Source of the DNA: CAUYUA01 sp963575675
GTDB lineage: Bacteria; Pseudomonadota; Alphaproteobacteria; Azospirillales; Azospirillaceae
Length of the DNA stretch: 42,720 bases
Assembly (NCBI GenBank): GCA_963575675.1
Contig: CAUYUA010000205.1
Location: 1 to 42,720, forward strand
Direction: 5' to 3'
The notes under the pieces are model-generated. The model was not told where the DNA came from. It ran no database searches and saw only the letters and a list, made by a program, of their open reading frames with translations. Position 1 is the first letter of the stretch, and every line of letters starts with the position of its first letter. Both the position numbers and the translations under genes were made by a program. Positions 8,471 through 16,779 of the stretch are shown piece after piece.

Positions 8471-8905
8471 TCAAGCGAAACCGTTGGAATCCAGCAGACC
8501 GTCGCGGATCAAGTCTTCTGCTTTAGGCCAAGAGTGACGCACGCCGAGATAGGCTCCTTCGGCTTTGGCGTCGGAGAAGTCTGCTCCGTGGACTTCGGCT
8601 TGGAGCATGCAGGCGCCGGTAAGTTTGGCGCGGCGGAATATGGCGTCGCGCAGGTTGGCGCCGGAGAAATCTGCGCCGGTGAGGTCGGAGTCGGTAAAAT
8701 CGACTCCGGCGAGGTCTGCATCGATGAGAACAGCGTGAGAGAGGTTGGCTTGAATCAGAGCGGCGCCGGTGAGTATGGCGTGGGATAGATTGGCGCGGCG
8801 AAGATCGGCGCCGATGAGGGGGCGGTTGCTGAGATCGGCGTTGGTGAGGTCGCCATTGGGACTGGCGTTGGTTTCGAGGAGTCTCACCATGTGATCATAG
8901 ATCAT
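8471..8905 (-). CDS. Pentapeptide-repeat protein
   Basis: 144 residues, of which about 20-120 consist of A(D/N)LXX repeats (NADLSN, GADLRRANLSHAIL, ADLAGVDFTDSDLTGADFSGANL and so on). Such repeats fold into a right-handed square beta-helix. The C-terminal 20 residues leave the repeat. There is no signal peptide, so it is probably cytosolic. Some family members bind DNA gyrase, but the repeat alone does not identify the target and I assign none. GGAGA lies 8 nt before the ATG. Confidence 0.88.
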   Translation of the reverse strand: MIYDHMVRLLETNASPNGDLTNADLSNRPLIGADLRRANLSHAILTGAALIQANLSHAVLIDADLAGVDFTDSDLTGADFSGANLRDAIFRRAKLTGACMLQAEVHGADFSDAKAEGAYLGVRHSWPKAEDLIRDGLLDSNGFA

Positions 8906-8983
8906 TGGATGTCTCCATGTTGAGGGGACGTGAGGGAAACCGGAGGAGAGGGGATATTATAGCGTCGGGCGAGCGTCAGGTCT

Positions 8984-9039
8984 TAAAATTAAAAGGGTCC
9001 GAGCAACTGGGAACACAGTTTCTGGACCCTTTTTATTTT
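8984..9039. terminator. Family B palindrome, copy B3
   Basis: Outer arms AAAAGGGTCC and GGACCCTTTT flank an inner stem AACTG/CAGTT around GGAACA. AAAATT lies to the left and TTTTATTTT to the right. It would serve aatA, but MITE R2 (9052-9235) separates it from the aatA stop at 9259, so the MITE may have been inserted between gene and terminator. Confidence 0.8.
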
Positions 9040-9051
9040 CAGCGTTGGTTC

Positions 9052-9235
9052 TATACTCCGTTCGGTTGAGAATCCGAGAATCATGCGGCCTTCCCGAATT
9101 GAAACGGTCCACTCTCATTCGGTCGTTACAAACTCCAAGTCATGGTTTCCAAAGGCCTCCCGGCCTTTGGCGGGTCGAGGGCGGAGCCCCGATTCTTTCG
9201 GAGTTTTTTTCGGATTCTCAATTGGACAGAGTATA
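9052..9235 (+). mobile_element. Family A MITE, copy R2 (best-preserved copy)
   Basis: 184 bp. The left end reads TATACTCCGTTCGGTTGAGA and the complement of the right end TATACTCTGTCCAATTGAGA; both continue into ATCCGA. The centre holds a CCAAAGGCC/GGCCTTTGG hairpin with a TCCC loop. It encodes no transposase. The TA-rich ends point to a TA-targeting transposase such as an IS630-type enzyme; that is inference. Confidence 0.85.
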
Positions 9236-9258
9236 TGCGGATATTGATTGGGCTGTGT

Positions 9259-10461
9259 TCAGGTCAACGCCGCGCACGCTTTCTGAATTCTACGGCACGC
9301 CTCTTGCAGCAGATTGGTGGACGTCGCGTATGAAATTCGGAAAAAGGGCGATAAACCAAACGCGGCGCCTTGCACAGCGGCGACGTTGGCCGACTCCAGA
9401 AGGTAAGTGACGAAATCCTCGTCTGTGTTTAGAACTTTACCATCTGGGGTCTTTTTGCCGAGGACTCCGGCGCATGACGGATAAACGTAGAACGCGCCTT
9501 CCGGCTTATGGCAATAAAGGCCCTGAGCGTCGTTCAGCATTGCGGCGACCAGATCGCGGCGTTGCCGGAAGATGTCCGCCCACTCGGCAATGAAGCCTTG
9601 CGGACCGCTGAGCGCCGCCGTCGCCGCCGCTTGACTGATCGAGCAAGGATTGCTGGTGCTTTGGCTTTGCACCATGGCCATGGCTTTGATCAGAGATTTG
9701 GGGCCGCCGGCGTAGCCGATGCGCCATCCGGTCATGGCGTAGGCTTTCGACACGCCGTTGACGGTCAGAGTGCGGTCGTAGAGTTCCGGCGCAACCTGAG
9801 CCGGCGTGGCGAAAACAAAACCGTCATAGATCAGATGTTCATAGATATCGTCGGTCATCACCCAAACTTGGGGATGGCGAATCAAAACATCGGTCAGCGC
9901 CTTCATTTCATCGCGACTGTAGGCGGCGCCGGTGGGGTTGTTGGGAGAGTTGAGAATAATCCATTTGGTTTTCGCAGTGATTGCGCGTTCGAGATCGGCG
10001 GGTTGCAGTTTGAAACCTTTTTCCGCCGGACAAGGGACTATCACCGGAGTCCCTTCGGCCAACTCGACCATATCGGGATAAGAGACCCAATAGGGCGCTG
10101 GAATAATCACCTCGTCGCCGGGGCTGAGCGTCGCCACCAACGCATTGTACAGCACTTGCTTGCCGCCGGAGCCGACGGTGATTTGGTCCGGAGCGTACTC
10201 CAAACCGTTTTCGCGTTTGAATTTGCCGACGATCGCCTTTTTCAGCGCGGGAGTTCCATCAACTGCGGTGTATTTGGTGTCGCCTTTGTTGATTGCTTCG
10301 ATGGCGGCGGCTTTGATGGTGTCTGGGGTGTCGAAATCGGGTTCTCCGGCGCCGAGTCCGATGACGTCTCGGCCTGCGGCTTGCAGATCGCGCGCTTTTT
10401 GAGTGACGGCGATGGTCGGCGACGGTTTGATGCGCCCCAGGCGCGCGGCAAGAATCGACAT
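9259..10461 (-). CDS. aatA: Aspartate aminotransferase (class I/II, PLP-dependent)
   Basis: Transfers the amino group of aspartate to 2-oxoglutarate. The 400-residue protein has the I-gamma aminotransferase layout: GAGEPDF (38-44), the NSPNNPTG cofactor motif (171-178), D204/Y207 and the Schiff-base lysine K239 in VSKAYAMTGWRIGYAGG. A longer frame adds 66 residues upstream, but MSILAARLGRIKPSPT is the conserved N-terminus of the family, so the start at 10461 is used. The stop lies 24 nt from MITE R2, so the natural 3' UTR and terminator (B3) are separated from the gene. Prephenate transamination is a known side activity in some relatives and cannot be excluded. Confidence 0.93.
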   Translation of the reverse strand: MSILAARLGRIKPSPTIAVTQKARDLQAAGRDVIGLGAGEPDFDTPDTIKAAAIEAINKGDTKYTAVDGTPALKKAIVGKFKRENGLEYAPDQITVGSGGKQVLYNALVATLSPGDEVIIPAPYWVSYPDMVELAEGTPVIVPCPAEKGFKLQPADLERAITAKTKWIILNSPNNPTGAAYSRDEMKALTDVLIRHPQVWVMTDDIYEHLIYDGFVFATPAQVAPELYDRTLTVNGVSKAYAMTGWRIGYAGGPKSLIKAMAMVQSQSTSNPCSISQAAATAALSGPQGFIAEWADIFRQRRDLVAAMLNDAQGLYCHKPEGAFYVYPSCAGVLGKKTPDGKVLNTDEDFVTYLLESANVAAVQGAAFGLSPFFRISYATSTNLLQEACRRIQKACAALT

Positions 10462-10864
10462 GTTTTCTATGGCCTCATCACGCTGTGACACGGCGCGTCG
10501 GGGTGTTTTATCCGGTTTTGCACTGCGCCGTTGGGTTGATATGGATGGTTGATGTATGGAGTTTAAACCGATACGATACTCTGTTCCCGGTCTTTTGCGC
10601 AACGCGAAGTTCGGTGTTTCATGGGAAGGCAGGGACAAAATTCTCCTTGTTTGCTGCAAGGTGAAACTCTTGCCGCTTGAGAGAGCTTTGTCTTGCGGGA
10701 ATTGAGCGGAAAATGGGGGAAGGGACTTGTTGTTCTTGGCTTCTGCGCGATCTCAGCTTTCCGCGATTGGGAGGCCGCCCTCCCGGTCTTGTTTGATTTT
10801 AGGATTGGTTGATTTTTGTTCGAAAGGGTGTTTTTCTTCGGGACTATGGCGTTGTTCGACGGCG
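10462..10864. other. Intergenic region upstream of aatA
   Basis: About 400 bp between the SH3-domain gene and aatA, both on the minus strand. It contains the 66-codon upstream extension of the aatA frame, which I judge non-coding. A short ATACTCTGTTC string near 10575 recalls the family A terminus, but nothing around it matches the rest of the MITE. No B element is present, which is unusual for this window. Confidence 0.4.
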
Positions 10865-11551
10865 TTATTCGACTTTTTCGCCGTTATAGACTCCCCAGAA
10901 GTCGGTTTTGCGCATCCACCCACGATAGTCGTTCAAATTGACCTCGCACCATTCTCCGGGGCATTTGAGCAGTTTTCCGATGACGCCGGCTTCGGCGCGC
11001 GCCACAATCGGAGATGAAGCCGAAGCTTCGCGATGCAACGATCGCGTTTCGCCCATCACCACCAAGGCGCGTTTTCCGGACAACATGCTTTGATGCACCC
11101 AGCCTTCTGATCCCTCCCAATCGCGAATCCGACGCCATGTGTCGAACTCGGCGGTGATTTCGACGGGCATTTCTTTTCTACGGAAGACCCACTCCACCGG
11201 GTACTTGACGCCGGGTCCGGTGCGCAGGTTTGCTTCGTTCGAGCGCAGACTGACGAATCGCGGAATCGGAAGACCGCTGGTTTTCACTTGAGCGCCGGTG
11301 GGAGTCGGCGCTGCGCCGGAATTAGAGGCCGAAGGCGATGCGGCTTCGGTTTGTCCGGCGCGCGCGGAAGACGTCGTTTCGATCACCGCAAACAGTCCGG
11401 CGACAACCAACGACGTCGCAACGAACGTCCCAAAGGGCGAGGCTCCCGAAGGTTTGCTCCCCTTGCGACGCACGGCAGAGATCACGGTAGAGATCACAGC
11501 GGAAATCATCAGTGAGAGCATCCGTTCACAAAGAGCCACATCAGCGTTCAT
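10865..11551 (-). CDS. SH3-domain envelope protein
   Basis: 228 residues. A basic N-terminus is followed by one hydrophobic segment (about 41-57) and an SARA-type cleavage site near 62-65, then a Ser/Ala/Pro-rich linker and two bacterial SH3-like segments. The first contains LRTGPGVKYPVEWVF and WRRIRDWEGSEGWVH; the second contains WCEVNLNDYRGWMRK. This is the SH3 family common in alphaproteobacteria that is thought to bind the cell wall in the periplasm. No catalytic domain is present. The first 30 residues may not be translated: several methionines (11, 15) are alternative starts and the ribosome-binding site is weak. Confidence 0.8.
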   Translation of the reverse strand: MNADVALCERMLSLMISAVISTVISAVRRKGSKPSGASPFGTFVATSLVVAGLFAVIETTSSARAGQTEAASPSASNSGAAPTPTGAQVKTSGLPIPRFVSLRSNEANLRTGPGVKYPVEWVFRRKEMPVEITAEFDTWRRIRDWEGSEGWVHQSMLSGKRALVVMGETRSLHREASASSPIVARAEAGVIGKLLKCPGEWCEVNLNDYRGWMRKTDFWGVYNGEKVE

Positions 11552-11856
11552 AACATCACCGCGACCGTCTTAACAGTGGCGACGTTCAAGAACCAGAGCC
11601 GATGTTCAAGAAGCGTCGACTCAACGAACGGCGTCACGCGCGACGGCGCGCGCACGGTGTAGAGACTGCCTAATATAAAGGGCGGAACGGTCGCTCGGTC
11701 AAGAGTCGCGCTATGGTTGTTCATGGAAAACCATCCTTATCGAGGCGTCGCGCCTTGAGATCACGCAAGAAGTGGTCGTCCGCGACAAAGCGCTTCTGGA
11801 CAAAGGCCGCCGTCCCTTGGTATGGCAAGGATATCTTCAGCAAGGAGCGCCTCCGG
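11552..11856. other. Divergent promoter region
   Basis: About 300 bp between the divergent SH3-domain and dehydrogenase genes. An in-frame extension of the dehydrogenase (from 11713) is Arg/Lys-rich and unlike the family, so it is treated as non-coding. AAGGAG at 11842 marks the real translation start. No clear promoter was recognised. Confidence 0.4.
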
Positions 11857-12846
11857 ATGCCCGACAAAAAGAAACCACTCGTCGTGGTGACCCGAAAATT
11901 GCCAGACGTCATCGAAACGCGGATGATGGAGCTGTTTGAAACGCGCCTCAATCCGGAAGACCGACCGATGACCTCGTCCGAACTGGTCGAGGCGCTTAAA
12001 ACGGCTGACGTGCTTGTTCCCACCGTCACGGATCGAATCGATGCGCGCATTCTGTCGCAAGCTGGACCTAATTTGCGTCTGATTGCTTCATTCGGCACCG
12101 GCGTCGATCACATTGATCTGAAAACGGCGAGGCAGCGCGGCGTTACCGTCACCAACACCCCCGGAGTCCTCACCGAGGACACCGCAGACATGACGATGGC
12201 TTTGATTCTTGCCGTTTCGCGTCGCTTGGCCGAAGGTGAGCGCTTGGTGCGCTCCGGCAATTGGAAAGGCTGGGGCCCCACCACCATGCTTGGGCATCGG
12301 ATATGGGGCAAGCGTTTGGGGATCATCGGCCTTGGCCGAATCGGGCAGGCTTTGGCGCGTCGCGCCAGAGGATTTGGGTTGGCCATTCACTATCACAACC
12401 GCCGCCGCGTTCATCCGGATATCGAAGCTGAATTGGAGGCAACCTATTGGGACAGCCTTGATCAAATGATGATGCGGATGGATATCGTCTCCATTAATTG
12501 CCCTCACACTCCCGCCACATATCACTTGATGTCCGCTCGTCGTTTGGCTTTGCTGCGTCCGCATTGCATTGTCGTCAACACTTCGCGCGGAGAGGTTGTT
12601 GATGAGAACGCTCTCACTCGCATGTTGGCCAAAGGCGATCTGGCCGGCGCCGGGTTGGACGTCTTTGAGCATGAGCCTGCTGTGAGTCCGAAGCTTTTGA
12701 CTCTCGACAATGTCGTGTTGTTGCCGCATATGGGTTCGGCGACCATTGAAGGCCGCATCGATATGGGTGAAAAAGTGATCATCAACATCAAAACCTTTGC
12801 GGATGGCCATGCTCCGCCGGATCGTGTTTTGGAGGCAATGTTCTAA
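11857..12846 (+). CDS. D-isomer-specific 2-hydroxyacid dehydrogenase (glyoxylate/hydroxypyruvate reductase-like)
   Basis: 329 residues. The Rossmann motif GLGRIG is at 158-163, and the catalytic triad of the family is present: R244 in NTSRGEVVDE, E273 in FEHEP and H291 in LPHMGSAT. The combination NRRRV (181-185) after the second beta-strand, with Arg residues placed to bind a 2'-phosphate, suggests NADP(H) preference. These features fit glyoxylate reductase, which makes glycolate from glyoxylate. AAGGAG lies about 10 nt before the ATG at 11857. No glyoxylate-cycle gene is adjacent, so the physiological substrate is inferred only from the family. Confidence 0.88.
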   Translation: MPDKKKPLVVVTRKLPDVIETRMMELFETRLNPEDRPMTSSELVEALKTADVLVPTVTDRIDARILSQAGPNLRLIASFGTGVDHIDLKTARQRGVTVTNTPGVLTEDTADMTMALILAVSRRLAEGERLVRSGNWKGWGPTTMLGHRIWGKRLGIIGLGRIGQALARRARGFGLAIHYHNRRRVHPDIEAELEATYWDSLDQMMMRMDIVSINCPHTPATYHLMSARRLALLRPHCIVVNTSRGEVVDENALTRMLAKGDLAGAGLDVFEHEPAVSPKLLTLDNVVLLPHMGSATIEGRIDMGEKVIINIKTFADGHAPPDRVLEAMF

Positions 12847-12980
12847 AAATTTTAAAGCTCTAAAGTTTCAGGAGGAGGCCGTCTCGGCGATTGAGGCGTT
12901 GTTCTCGTTCCGACGCCGCATAGCAGGGGAGGGGTTAACTTCCTTTCCTTGATCTATGCGGTGTTTGCCGGTTCTTTTTG

Positions 12981-13166
12981 ATACGCTCTGTTCGACTGAA
13001 AACCCGAGAATCGTGTGGCCTCTTCGAATTGAAACGGTCCAATTTCGATCCGATCGTTACGAACTCCGAGTCATGGTTTCCAAAGGCCTCCCGGCCTTTG
13101 GCGGGTCCAGGGCGGAGCCTTGGTCTTCCTTGGTCTTCGCATCTTCTTTCGAGTGAACGAAGTATA
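12981..13166 (+). mobile_element. Family A MITE, copy R3
   Basis: About 186 bp. Central GGTTTCCAAAGGCCTCCC and GGCGGAGCC segments match R2 closely; the left end (GATACGCTCTGTTCGACTGA) and right end (GAGTGAACGAAGTATA) are diverged. A 12-bp local duplication (CTTGGTCTTCCT) occurs near 13120. It sits between the convergent dehydrogenase and phage-tail-like genes. Confidence 0.8.
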
Positions 13167-13254
13167 TGATAGGAGCCCTTTGCTTCTATAAACATGAGGC
13201 GGAGGTTGGATAAAATTCTGTATCCTCGGCTTATTTCCTGTCTTTTTTTAAGTA

Positions 13255-14037
13255 TTATACTTTTATTTCTTGCAGCGTTATTGTAACTCTGTTTTCCGCG
13301 CCGAAAAATCTGGTTGAACCGGTTCCGAGCACTCCGACGGTTCTTCCGCTTGCTCCGACGCCGCAACGCACATTGTATGTTGTGGTGCTGGTTGTTCCCG
13401 GCAAATCGACATAGCGCATCGACATGGGGCCGCCGCGACCGGCTGAAAGGTAGCTGGCGCATGCGTTCAGCGCGTTGGCGGTTCCGACGCGGAATAACGC
13501 GACAACAAACCATCCGTCGCCGCCTGAATCCATGATCGCCATGGGGATGCTTATATCTATTATAATTTTGCTGGCGCTCAGTTTGGGAGCGATGGTTGCG
13601 GAATATCCTAAAGCGCCTTCCGTGTCTTGAGGCGTTGTTCCGTCTACGGGGATGACGCTGCTGAAGTTGTTTATCGCGGTGTAGTACGACGTCATGGTGT
13701 GTATAATGGTTCCAGATGGGAAGTTCGCATAGGGAACTGTGCTCAGCGTTGACCACACACCCGCAGTGTCGGCCGCCGTGACAAGGCCAAGCATTGGAGT
13801 CTCCAGTGCAGAGGCTGTTCCGATTCCGGCGGATGTTCGGCCGACAACAGAGCCGGATGGTAACGAGACGAGGTCGTTGAGGGGGTGGGTGTGGTTGAGA
13901 GCCGCCAAACCTGTCCGAATTTGTCCTATGGTCCCCTTTCGCGTGACAACGGGAGACGCGCCTTGTTCGACGGGAAGAATGTCTGCGTCGGAGAGTGCGC
14001 TGGCGGTTGGAAGGTCTCCGATATAAGAGCCGATCAT
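13255..14037 (-). CDS. Phage tail-fibre-like protein
   Basis: 260 residues from the ATG at 14037, which has AAGGAAG upstream; a longer frame from 14100 is possible. The N-terminus (GDLPTASALSDADILPVEQG, then a GQIRTGLAALNHTH segment) resembles the start of phage tail-fibre and particle-tip proteins, which often carry a histidine-rich HTHPL patch. The rest is Gly/Ser/Thr-rich, beta-predicted and ends in a VTITLQEIKV strand. No other phage gene is nearby, so it is a stray gene, a remnant, or part of a tailocin elsewhere. Function is inferred from composition and N-terminal motif only. Confidence 0.5.
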   Translation of the reverse strand: MIGSYIGDLPTASALSDADILPVEQGASPVVTRKGTIGQIRTGLAALNHTHPLNDLVSLPSGSVVGRTSAGIGTASALETPMLGLVTAADTAGVWSTLSTVPYANFPSGTIIHTMTSYYTAINNFSSVIPVDGTTPQDTEGALGYSATIAPKLSASKIIIDISIPMAIMDSGGDGWFVVALFRVGTANALNACASYLSAGRGGPMSMRYVDLPGTTSTTTYNVRCGVGASGRTVGVLGTGSTRFFGAENRVTITLQEIKV

Positions 14038-14177
14038 GATGGGGGCTTCCTTGTTCAAGAGGAGTGGCTTTGTTCTCCTTACGCCCCATTTATAGGACAA
14101 TGTTCCGGTTCAATCAAGATATCATTTTATTTATAGGCAAAAATTCCTATTTGAATTGAAGTTCGAGCGCCATTAGG

Positions 14178-14205
14178 GCCTTTGTCTTCATGCCTTTGTC
14201 TTCAG
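14178..14205. repeat. 14-bp direct repeat
   Basis: GCCTTTGTCTTCAT followed at once by GCCTTTGTCTTCAG, in the 295-bp gap between the phage-tail-like gene and the kinase gene. The rest of that gap shows no gene and no B element. Confidence 0.7.
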
Positions 14206-14332
14206 GCATTGGTCTGAGGAAAACCCTTGGACGGCGCGAGGCGTCTGCATAAAAGGCTTAAATTTTAGAAGGCCACGCCTTAAAAAGTTTTGAGAATCTC
14301 TCATGAATCGATTAAAAGAGCCGCTGGCGTTA

Positions 14333-15769
14333 TCAGCCTGTTTGGAATTTCGAGGCGGCTTCATCTTTGGTGTTGTTGCGGATAATCGTGACATTGCAAC
14401 GCGCCCCGTTAACAACGCGGCGAGCAACCGGCCCTAAGTGATTCGGTTTATTGGCCGCAGAGGCTCCAATCAAAATATGATCGACATGGTGAGCTTTGGC
14501 GTAATCTATGATCGCCTGCGCCGGAGTTTCTGCTGTAACCACGATGCAGATGATCCGTTCCGCAACCGATTTCAACCGATGAGCCCAAGCTTTAAGCTCT
14601 ATAAACCTTTTATAATAGGTTCCCTTGTCGTCTTGATGAACGGCGGTTTGCATTACGTTGATGCAAACAACGCGAGAAAGCGGCTCTGTCAGTAGAATTC
14701 GTCGAACAATGCGTTCCAAATGTTGATTGAGATCGCTGCTTTCCGACGAAGGATCTACTGCGACCAGAACAATCGGCGCGGCGTCTAAAGCCTCGACAAT
14801 TCCTGGGCGTCGGCGCGGCGTCCAAGATAAAGAACGACGCCAAAGTCGAATTTCCTCCAATAAGCCAGGTCTCTTCATACGCGCGGCGCGTTCCGTCAGC
14901 GCAATCTCTTCCTTAAGAGAGAAATCGAACGCCAACTGTCCGCCGGTTTGGCGACGCGCGTCAGGGTCAACCTCGATCAACCTCAGAACGATTTCCTGAA
15001 ACCAAGGCGGCAACTCCGGCCTTAGTCGTCGCAGTGGAGTTGGTGGTCGCCATAACCTTTGGCGCACCCCTAAACGGGTCTTCGGATAGCCGAACGGTCG
15101 TTCGCCGGTGGCTAGAGTGTATAAAAGAACTCCTAAGGCAAAAAGATCGCTGCGAGGGTCGTTGCGGATGCCTAGAATTTGCTCCGGAGCAATATAAGCT
15201 CCGGTTCCAAGAGGAACCTGAAAGTGGTCCGTCAATAAATCCGGAACGTCTTCGTGATAAGCTAAGCCGAAGTCTACGAGGACCATTCGGCCATCCGGAC
15301 GTCGCACGATGTTTTCCGGCTTGATGTCAAGATGCACGGCTCTTTGGTGATGCAGGTCGTGCAGAGCCTCGGCAACGGCGGTTCCGGTTGCCACAACTTC
15401 GTCTAAAGGCAACGGCGTGCGATCAAGCAGAGAAAGGAGGTCTTCGCCTTCGATCAGCTCCATCACCATATAGGGCATTGCGTCGATCGCGCCGTTCTGA
15501 ACGAAACAAGGGACATGCGATCCGCTCAAAAGAGGTAGGATCATTTGTTCGACCTCGAACCCCACCAAAGACGACACTGGATCTCCGCGTTCAAAAGCGG
15601 GAATCTTCATCACCATCGGCATCGTTTCGTCTTTGCGCGTGACGCGCCACAGCGTCGCCATCCCTCCGACATAAAGCTTTTCGTGCAGACGAAAGCCGTC
15701 GATTTGAAAACCAGAGCCAACGCGCCGCAGATCGCCGCCTAACGGATCAACACTTGGGGCGCTCTGCAT
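14333..15769 (-). CDS. Ser/Thr protein kinase fused to a universal stress protein domain
   Basis: 478 residues. Residues about 25-290 form a Hanks-type kinase: a glycine-loop-like LYVGGMATLW, K55 (VMKIP), E74, the catalytic loop HLDIKPEN (D148, N153), DFG (166-168) and APE (195-197). After a basic linker (about 295-330) a UspA-like domain runs from 331 to 464, with LVAVDPS at its start and the nucleotide-loop-like IGAS...GPVARRVV...CNVTIIR near its end. There is no transmembrane segment, so it is cytosolic. The upstream gene ends 2 nt away and encodes a phosphoesterase that could reverse its action. Kinase-Usp fusions are known in proteobacteria; their targets are mostly unknown. AGGGGC precedes the start. 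Confidence 0.88.
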   Translation of the reverse strand: MQSAPSVDPLGGDLRRVGSGFQIDGFRLHEKLYVGGMATLWRVTRKDETMPMVMKIPAFERGDPVSSLVGFEVEQMILPLLSGSHVPCFVQNGAIDAMPYMVMELIEGEDLLSLLDRTPLPLDEVVATGTAVAEALHDLHHQRAVHLDIKPENIVRRPDGRMVLVDFGLAYHEDVPDLLTDHFQVPLGTGAYIAPEQILGIRNDPRSDLFALGVLLYTLATGERPFGYPKTRLGVRQRLWRPPTPLRRLRPELPPWFQEIVLRLIEVDPDARRQTGGQLAFDFSLKEEIALTERAARMKRPGLLEEIRLWRRSLSWTPRRRPGIVEALDAAPIVLVAVDPSSESSDLNQHLERIVRRILLTEPLSRVVCINVMQTAVHQDDKGTYYKRFIELKAWAHRLKSVAERIICIVVTAETPAQAIIDYAKAHHVDHILIGASAANKPNHLGPVARRVVNGARCNVTIIRNNTKDEAASKFQTG

Positions 15770-15771
15770 TT

Positions 15772-16518
15772 TTAACGCCCCTGAAATAAGCGATCGGCAA
15801 AACGTTCGGGAAGACCGGCGGCGCGAATCTTATCGGCGGCGGTGGTTGCATCATAAGAAACTCGACGCACGGTAAAAGTCGCCGTCTTTTCTTCCCATTC
15901 CGCATATCCGGACATGGGGATGCCGTCGCGGGGTTGGCCCACCGATGGAAGCACCGCCAACCAACGACGTGTTCGCGCAAAACGAACCGGCGCGTCTTGG
16001 CGCGGCGCGAAGCGAACGGCCACGCCTTGATCATCAATATGATACACGCAAGGCGCGTGAACATGGCCGCACATGACGCGCCGATCTCGAATGGCGCGCA
16101 TACTTTCCGCCGCTTGTCCTTCCTCGGTCACATAACTCCAATTTGAGGGCGCTTTCGGTTCGGCGTGAACAAACTTAACTCCGGCGAGCTGAACCATAAG
16201 AGGGAGTTTGGACAAAAAACGGACATGCGCCGCATCGAGAACGGTTCTGGTCCATGCGATCACGGCAGAGGCGTCGCGTCCAAGCAATGAGAGCGCGTCT
16301 TCTGCTGCGACTGCCGCGTCATGGTTGCCCCGCACCAAGACCGCGCCATCATCGGCAAGGCGCATGGCTGTTTCGACGCAGTACGCCGGGTCTGCGCCGT
16401 AACCGACGATATCGCCCAAGATGACAACCCAGTCGCAACCGCGACGACGAATATCGGCCAAACAGGCGTCTAAAGCTTCACGATTGGCGTGGATGTCGGC
16501 AAGAATGGCGGTTTTCAT
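15772..16518 (-). CDS. Calcineurin-like metallophosphoesterase (PP2A-like subgroup)
   Basis: 248 residues. The dimetal motifs are in order: DIH (8-10), GDIVGYGADP (35-44), GNHD (64-67) and GHVHAPCV in the second half. This set fits the small single-domain phosphoesterase/protein phosphatase subgroup with the DIHAN signature. Its stop lies 2 nt before the kinase-Usp start on the same strand, so the pair is almost certainly one operon and may form a reversible phosphorylation switch. Hydrolysis of a diadenosine polyphosphate or cyclic nucleotide is an alternative. No ribosome-binding site is clear before the ATG. Confidence 0.85.
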   Translation of the reverse strand: MKTAILADIHANREALDACLADIRRRGCDWVVILGDIVGYGADPAYCVETAMRLADDGAVLVRGNHDAAVAAEDALSLLGRDASAVIAWTRTVLDAAHVRFLSKLPLMVQLAGVKFVHAEPKAPSNWSYVTEEGQAAESMRAIRDRRVMCGHVHAPCVYHIDDQGVAVRFAPRQDAPVRFARTRRWLAVLPSVGQPRDGIPMSGYAEWEEKTATFTVRRVSYDATTAADKIRAAGLPERFADRLFQGR

Positions 16519-16604
16519 AGCGTCGTCGTGACGAAAAGAAATGAATGCGTTAAACAGGGTAGGCTTATTTTTGCCATTTCGTCAACATAACTTTGCTGAA
16601 ACTG

Positions 16605-16769
16605 AAATTAAAAGGCGCCGGAGACCGTATTTCCAGTCGCTCGAATCAAGGAAGAAAGTCTCCCTGATTCACACAGAGACTGTCTTCTGAAATTGTTTGC
16701 TTTTGTTTAAGGGGAGTTTCCGTTCTTGGTTCGCGCGATTGGGAGCATAGTCTCTGGACCTTTTAATTT
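16605..16769. repeat. Family B palindrome, copy B4 (with about 95-bp central insert)
   Basis: AAATTAAAAGG and CCTTTTAATTT are perfect outer arms 165 bp apart end to end. Adjacent inner arms (GAGACCGTATTTCCAGTCGC and GCGATTGGGAGCATAGTCTC) are imperfect inverted copies of each other and of the B core. The central insert has no known feature. It ends 11 nt beyond the radical SAM stop. Confidence 0.7.
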
Positions 16770-16779
16770 CAGTCCACGG

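Noticed and set aside
8345..8788. 147-residue plus-strand frame with GAG/EIC repeats
   Set aside because: It is the antisense shadow of the pentapeptide-repeat gene.
9142..9333. Frame encoding MVSKGLPAFGGSRAEP, repeated in all MITE copies
   Set aside because: The frame reads out of the element into different sequence in each copy and has no ribosome-binding site; it is a by-product of the MITE.
10462..10659. 66-residue extension of aspartate aminotransferase
   Set aside because: It has no family counterpart; the conserved N-terminus begins at 10461.
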